This document shows, piece after piece, positions 60,252 through 64,000 of a stretch of 64,000 nucleotides of DNA. Where the stretch lies: the NCBI GenBank assembly GCA_001560915.1, contig CP014214.1, forward strand, positions 1,054,001 to 1,118,000, given 5' to 3'. The translations under genes and the position numbers were made by a program. Source of the stretch: a methanogenic archaeon ISO4-H5. GTDB lineage: Archaea; Thermoplasmatota; Thermoplasmata; Methanomassiliicoccales; Methanomethylophilaceae. Position 1 is the first letter of the stretch, and each line of letters begins with the position of its first letter. The notes below the pieces were generated by a model. The model was given only the letters and a program-made list of their open reading frames with translations. It was not told where the DNA came from and searched no databases.

Positions 60252-61021
60252 AACCTGTTACCGCTGACGGAGTTGTACACTTCCTCGGAGACGATGGCGG
60301 GTGTACGGCTCTTGTACTCGCCCTTGTCCCAGCGGAGATATCCTTTGTAAAGCGGATTGTGCAGGATGCGGCAGATGGCCTGTTTGCTCCACTGGCCGCC
60401 GGTCTTCGAGGGAATGTTGGAATTGGTAAGAGAAACAGCGATATCCTCCATGCTGTTCCCCGCGAGATAGAGGTCGAATATCTTCCTGACAACTTCTGCC
60501 TCGGATTCGATAACAACGAGTGTTCCGCGTGCGTACCTGTATCCGTACGGTTCTCCGGAGCCCATCGGGCCGTCGCCTTCCTGGGCCTTCTTGGTCATGG
60601 CTACCTTGACCCTCTCTCCGATCTGCTCGGACTCCAGCTGAGCCATACGCTGCATGATATCCATCACGAAACGTCCCATGGCGGTGTTCGTGTCGAACTT
60701 GTCGGTCATCGAGGTGAAGTTCTTCCCGTTCTTCCTGAGGGTGTCCATCATCTCGGTGAAATGGACACTGTTCCTGTGGATACGGTCCATCTTCAGGACC
60801 AGAATGGTATCCCAGCGGTCCATCTCCTCGAACATACGTTGGTATTCCGGACGTCCCGTATTGGTACCGGAATAACCTTCATCGCGGTAAACATCGACGA
60901 CCTCCCAACCGTCATGCAAACTGCAGTAACTTTTGAGCCTCTTCTCCTGAGCGTCGAGAGAGTATCCTTCCCTTGCCTGATCCTCAGTAGAGACCCTCAC
61001 GTAAATCGCTACGCGAGTCAT
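60248..61021 (-). CDS. Serine recombinase, first of a tandem pair
   Basis: A 257-residue recombinase with catalytic Ser11 in YVRVSTEDQ, the LKMDRIHRN motif, QLESEQIGERVK, and a recombinase domain ending NPLYKGYLRWDKG. It ends after SEEVYNSVSG, earlier than most large serine recombinases. ATG 61021 is preceded by GGTGGATGGGATG. A 14-bp palindrome (TTAGTT and AACTAA around AA, 61055-61068) lies upstream and could be an operator or a binding site. No att-like duplication is visible nearby. Confidence 0.9.
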   Translation of the reverse strand: MTRVAIYVRVSTEDQAREGYSLDAQEKRLKSYCSLHDGWEVVDVYRDEGYSGTNTGRPEYQRMFEEMDRWDTILVLKMDRIHRNSVHFTEMMDTLRKNGKNFTSMTDKFDTNTAMGRFVMDIMQRMAQLESEQIGERVKVAMTKKAQEGDGPMGSGEPYGYRYARGTLVVIESEAEVVRKIFDLYLAGNSMEDIAVSLTNSNIPSKTGGQWSKQAICRILHNPLYKGYLRWDKGEYKSRTPAIVSEEVYNSVSGNRL

Positions 61022-61077
61022 CACATCCCATCCACCATACATATCCGCTAGGGATTAGTTAAAACTAACGGCAGACG

Positions 61078-61574
61078 TCACGGAAGCCGGAAGCCCATGT
61101 CCGTGTATTCTTCCTTGGAGAAACGGTGGAATGTTATTGTTCCGAGCTCCTCGCTAAGACAGTAGATGTCCTTATCGATATCTTCGGGAAAAACGAGAAT
61201 CCAATCGAAATCGATGTACGGCGAAGGGACGATTCTGGAACCTGGATATTATGACCCAGATGTTCACGGTAGGCATCGATATTCCTGCGTGCCATGGTCA
61301 GGTCCACGAGATCCTTCATCGTCGGTTTGGCAGGTATGGCCGAGATACGGACGCAGTCCTCCTCGGGAATCAGCACGCGGAGACGGTTGCTCATCATCTC
61401 CACGGTTATGCCCGGATATCTGCCGGAAATCTCGGAATAGAACTCACTCTCCAGATTGGGGTAGTCCCCTTCGAAGGGATAATAGAGGGAGACCGCTCCC
61501 TCGGGGTCCCCCAGTTTGAGATACATCTCCTGGATTGTCGAAACAACTCTCTCCAGGAGCTCTTTTCCGTCCAT
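61078..61574 (-). pseudogene. Frameshifted gene, DUF3877-like
   Basis: ATG 61574 opens a frame reading IQEMYLKLGDPEGAVSLYYPF, which resembles DUF3877. It stays protein-like to YREHLGHN, then degenerates and stops at 61134. In another frame, starting at about 61245, the sequence continues sensibly (SPYIDFDWILVFPEDID, then FHRFSKEEYTDMGF) to TGA at 61078. A one-base deletion or two-base insertion at about 61245-61252 joins both parts to about 165 residues. It may be a true mutation, a programmed shift or a sequencing error. It lies seven bases after iscU on the same strand. Confidence 0.65.
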
Positions 61575-61581
61575 TTCGGCC

Positions 61582-62016
61582 TCAGCAGGCGTCGTTGATG
61601 TCCTTCTTCGGAGGCTTGAGGCCCTCGATGACGGTTCCGGACTTCTGACAGTAATCCCAGAGGGCGGCATGGATGGCTTCCTCAGCAAGGAGGGAGCAGT
61701 GGATCTTTACAACGGGGAGACCGTCGAGAGCTTCCATCACGGCCTTGTTGGTGATGGCCATGGCCTCCTGCACGCTCTTTCCCTTGACCATCTCGGTCGC
61801 CATACTGCTGCTGGCGACGGCCGCACCGCATCCGAAAGTCTTGAACTTGCAGTCCCTGATGACTCCGTTCTCGTCGATGTCGAGAAAAATCCTCATGATA
61901 TCGCCGCACTTGGCGTTACCCACGGTTCCGACACCGGAGGCGTTCTCGATCTCCCCCACGTTCCTGGGGTTGGTGAAATGGTCGATGACCTTGTCGCTGT
62001 ATTCTCCGTCGTACAT
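61582..62016 (-). CDS. iscU: Iron-sulfur cluster scaffold protein
   Basis: A 144-residue NifU/IscU scaffold. The three cluster Cys are C37 (NAKCGD), C63 (FGCGAA) and C107 (KIHCSLLAEEA), and Asp39 is also conserved. I chose ATG 62016; the TTG six bases earlier is weaker. It starts two bases after the nifS stop, the usual desulfurase-scaffold operon. Confidence 0.95.
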   Translation of the reverse strand: MYDGEYSDKVIDHFTNPRNVGEIENASGVGTVGNAKCGDIMRIFLDIDENGVIRDCKFKTFGCGAAVASSSMATEMVKGKSVQEAMAITNKAVMEALDGLPVVKIHCSLLAEEAIHAALWDYCQKSGTVIEGLKPPKKDINDAC

Positions 62017-62018
62017 AC

Positions 62019-63200
62019 TCAAGCCTTCCTGTTCTTGATGAAATCGTCATAAATCGGTGAGAGTGACCTCATCTTCTCCACCGTGTCCTTCAGAGCATCC
62101 GCCGCGTAATCGATCTGCTCCATGGTGGTCTCCTCGGGGATCGTCAGCCTGATGGATCCGTGGGCGGTCTCGTGCGGGAGACCGATTCCCAAAAGGACAT
62201 GGGAGGGGTCGAGGGAACCGGAGGCACAGGCGGAACCGGTTGAAACATACACCCCGTTCATCCCGAGTCTCATGAGCATGGATTCTCCCTCGATGAATTC
62301 GAAGCTGAAATCCACGTTGTTCGGCAGCCTGTTGGTGCGGTGGCCGTTCAGCCTGGAGTAGGGGATCTCCTTCAGGACGCGGTCGATGAGATGGTCGCGG
62401 AGCTTGGTTACCTTCTCCGTGTAAGCGGGGAGCTCGGCGTTGGCAAGACTTGCCGCCTCGCCCATACCGACGATACCCGGAACATTGGAGGTTCCTGCCC
62501 TACGGCCTTCCTCCTGCTCTCCGCCGTGCATGAATGAAGGGAGTTTGATTCCCTTGCGGATATAGAGGAAACCTACACCCTTGGGTCCTCCGAACTTGTG
62601 ACTGCTGGCACTTAGCATGTCGATGTTCATTTCCTTCACATCGATGGGGATGTGGCAGAATGCCTGCACGGCATCCGTGTGGAAGAGGATCCCGTGCTCG
62701 TGAGCGATGGCACCGATCTCCTTCACAGGCTGAATCGAACCGATCTCGTTGTTCGCAGTCATAACAGAGATGAGTACTGTGTCGGGCCTGATGGATTCTT
62801 TCAGCTCTTCGAGATTCAGGATACCGTCGGAATCCACACCGACCTTGGTAACAGTGAATCCCCTCTTTTCGAGGTATTGCGCTGTCTCGAGGATGGCATG
62901 GTGTTCGATGGCGGAGACGATAAGGTGTTTGCCTTTGTTCTGCAGCATCTCCATGGTGCCGATGAGAGCCCAGTTATCAGATTCGGTACCTCCGGAAGTG
63001 AAATAGATCTCATGAGGGTCGGCGTTGAGACAATCGGCAATCTTCCCCCTTGCCTTTTGGATGGCTGCTCTCGGCGCCCTCGACATCCCGTGGATGCTGG
63101 AGGGATTTGCGTATTCTTCAAGGAAGTAGGGCATCATGGCGTCCAGTGCCTCCTTCCTCATACATGAAGTCGCTGCGTTGTCCAGATATATCTTTTCCAT
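62019..63200 (-). CDS. nifS: Cysteine desulfurase, NifS/IscS type
   Basis: PLP enzyme of 393 residues giving sulfur to IscU. The PLP Lys202 is in SSHKFGGPKG; the persulfide Cys325 is in the mobile loop STGSACASGS. The start YLDNAATS is canonical, so ATG 63200 is the start rather than GTG 63212. The promoter region carries nested inverted repeats. With sufS at 32531 the organism has two desulfurase types. Confidence 0.95.
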   Translation of the reverse strand: MEKIYLDNAATSCMRKEALDAMMPYFLEEYANPSSIHGMSRAPRAAIQKARGKIADCLNADPHEIYFTSGGTESDNWALIGTMEMLQNKGKHLIVSAIEHHAILETAQYLEKRGFTVTKVGVDSDGILNLEELKESIRPDTVLISVMTANNEIGSIQPVKEIGAIAHEHGILFHTDAVQAFCHIPIDVKEMNIDMLSASSHKFGGPKGVGFLYIRKGIKLPSFMHGGEQEEGRRAGTSNVPGIVGMGEAASLANAELPAYTEKVTKLRDHLIDRVLKEIPYSRLNGHRTNRLPNNVDFSFEFIEGESMLMRLGMNGVYVSTGSACASGSLDPSHVLLGIGLPHETAHGSIRLTIPEETTMEQIDYAADALKDTVEKMRSLSPIYDDFIKNRKA

Positions 63201-63230
63201 TTGTCGGTTCACTGTCCTGGTGGTCTTATG

Positions 63231-63296
63231 TTACCTCATGCCAGGCTGGTATTTAGGTATTCCTACCAAGTTAATAGGTAGGTTTAACTGAGGTAA
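63231..63296. promoter_or_regulatory. Nested inverted repeats in the nifS-iscU promoter
   Basis: Outer arms TTACCTCA (63231-63238) and TGAGGTAA (63289-63296); inner arms CCTACC (63262-63267) and GGTAGG (63277-63282) around 9 bases holding an AT-rich TTAATA core. Further GGTAT/ATACC-like elements lie between. The site is the only control region of the isc genes, so a cluster- or iron-sensing repressor is a reasonable guess. Confidence 0.55.
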
Positions 63297-63329
63297 AAAA
63301 AATAAACTGCTCTGACCAAGCAGAATGAA

Positions 63330-63548
63330 TCACTCGTCGCGCAGAACAAGGTCGTCGGCGGCCTCTTCGGGATCGTCGGCCCAGTCGGGCTTCTCCTCTT
63401 CCTCTTGAGCGGCCTGCGCCTTGTACATCTCACGGATGCTGTACATGATGGCGCCTTTGAAAGCCTCCTCCACGGAGATTCCGAGTGTCTCGGCATAATA
63501 GTTGACCAGAGTCTCCTCTTCCTCATCGAGAGTAATCTTGACTTCCAT
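63330..63548 (-). CDS. Ribbon-helix-helix-like protein (DUF6290-type)
   Basis: A 72-residue protein: N-terminal ribbon EVKITLDEEEE, then helices LVNYYAETLGISVEEAFKGA and IMYSIREMYKAQ, as in CopG/RHH antitoxin-like proteins, and an acidic tail rich in Glu and Asp. GGTG lies upstream of ATG 63548. No toxin gene is next to it, so it may be a stand-alone regulator. Confidence 0.75.
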   Translation of the reverse strand: MEVKITLDEEEETLVNYYAETLGISVEEAFKGAIMYSIREMYKAQAAQEEEEKPDWADDPEEAADDLVLRDE

Positions 63549-63573
63549 ATCGGCACCTTCACGGAAAAGTTGT

Positions 63574-63590
63574 GGGGGGTTGATCCCCCC
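63574..63590 (-). terminator. Hairpin after the thermosome gene
   Basis: GGGGGG (63574-63579) pairs with CCCCCC (63585-63590) around TTGAT; reading on the minus strand it is followed by CAACTTTTCC. It lies 17 bases after the thermosome stop and before the RHH gene. Confidence 0.65.
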
Positions 63591-63607
63591 GGTTAATGTT
63601 TACCCGA

Positions 63608-64000
63608 TCACATCGGGGGCATGCCTGCTGCTCCGCCCTGGGGAGGAACAGGGTTGGAACGCCTGGCGGCGATGACGTCGTCGATCCTGAGGATCATGTT
63701 GGCGACCTCGGTAGCGGAGTTGACTGCCTGGGTCTTGACCCTGAGAGGCTCAAGGACGTTGGCGGTCTTCATGTTCTCAGCCTCTCCGGAGTCGAGGTTG
63801 ATACCCATGTACTGTCCGTTCTTGCCGGTGTGGGCGTGCTTAAGTTTGATGATGACGTCGATGGGGTCGAGACCAGCGTTCTCGGCAAGGGTCCAGGGGA
63901 TGATCTCCATGGCCTTGGCGAACTTCTCGATGGCGAGCTGCTCCCTTCCGCCGACGGTTGCTGCGTATTTGGCAAGCCTGAGTCCGAGTTCGATCTCGGG
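63608..64000 (-). CDS. Thermosome subunit (group II chaperonin), C-terminal part
   Basis: The C-terminal 130 residues of an archaeal chaperonin; the rest lies beyond the right edge. The stretch includes KYAATVGGREQLAIEKFAKA, then IPWTLAENAGLDPID, and ILRIDDVIAA near the end, all typical of the ATP-binding equatorial domain. The tail is short, GGAAGMPPM, instead of long GGM repeats. It folds cytosolic proteins as a two-ring complex. Confidence 0.95.
   Translation of the reverse strand, partial: PEIELGLRLAKYAATVGGREQLAIEKFAKAMEIIPWTLAENAGLDPIDVIIKLKHAHTGKNGQYMGINLDSGEAENMKTANVLEPLRVKTQAVNSATEVANMILRIDDVIAARRSNPVPPQGGAAGMPPM

Noticed and set aside
61021-61080. att site for the serine recombinases
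   Set aside because: A 14-bp palindrome is present, but no second copy bounding a segment is visible in the window.

Overview
The window reads as a chromosomal segment of a methanogenic archaeon, most likely of the order Methanomassiliicoccales (host-associated Methanomethylophilaceae type). The signs are archaeal TATA-type promoters, several apparently leaderless starts, a group II chaperonin (thermosome), archaeal family Y polymerase, a SelB-like factor of the archaeal aSelBL type, a corrinoid-linked MtaA/MtbA-type methyltransferase, DUF1638 and DUF169 proteins, and a complete C5 tetrapyrrole pathway to precorrin-2/sirohydrochlorin (precursor of F430, cobamides and siroheme). None of the roughly 70 complete genes assigned here ends in TAG. 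That fits a lineage that uses TAG for pyrrolysine, although no Pyl gene is in view.

Layout. 1-4.9 kb: end of a giant adhesin-like surface protein and a secreted partner. 4.9-5.2 kb: remnants of trpD and sfsA. 5.2-10.7 kb (minus): purine permease, acetyltransferase, trpD, iorB, iorA. 10.8-14.6 kb: tRNA-Leu, SDR, U32 protein, two pilin-like proteins. 14.6-17.8 kb (minus): DUF1810, YkgJ, a membrane protein, Fic with a striking operator array, and a methyltransferase. 17.8-20.5 kb: paaK, ACT protein and aSelBL in one operon. 20.5-23.2 kb: XRE/DUF2975 pair and an ABC exporter. 23.2-28.6 kb: esterase, second paaK, SemiSWEET-like, PEBP, Sel1 and ThpR. 28.7-31 kb: a gene with an internal TAG, an intergenic stretch with a 32-bp tandem repeat, and an AAA ATPase. 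31.1-32.5 kb: three pilin-like proteins. 32.5-36.2 kb: sufS, parvulin, pyrD-pyrK, TPR. 36.3-40.7 kb: tRNA-Cys, two exported transglutaminase-like proteins and MATE. 40.7-45.7 kb: MtaA/MtbA-like, DUF169, dinB, DUF1638, flavoprotein. 45.8-52.3 kb (minus): sirC-hemA-hemB-hemL-hemC-cobA-hemD. 52.5-54.4 kb: rubredoxin-glutamate synthase fusion and a small Sel1 protein. 54.6-57.3 kb: three secreted or anchored proteins. 57.5-61.6 kb: MFS, coiled-coil protein, 33-residue membrane peptide, tandem serine recombinases and a frameshifted gene. 61.6-64 kb: iscU-nifS, RHH protein, thermosome.

The housekeeping pieces join sensibly. IorAB plus two PaaK ligases form an aryl-acetate/indolepyruvate module next to trpD. 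PyrD-PyrK make orotate. Two cysteine desulfurases and IscU serve Fe-S assembly. The tetrapyrrole operon feeds the cofactors of methylotrophic methanogenesis. The accessory part is dominated by cell-surface proteins. Many promoters carry perfect inverted repeats next to the TATA box.
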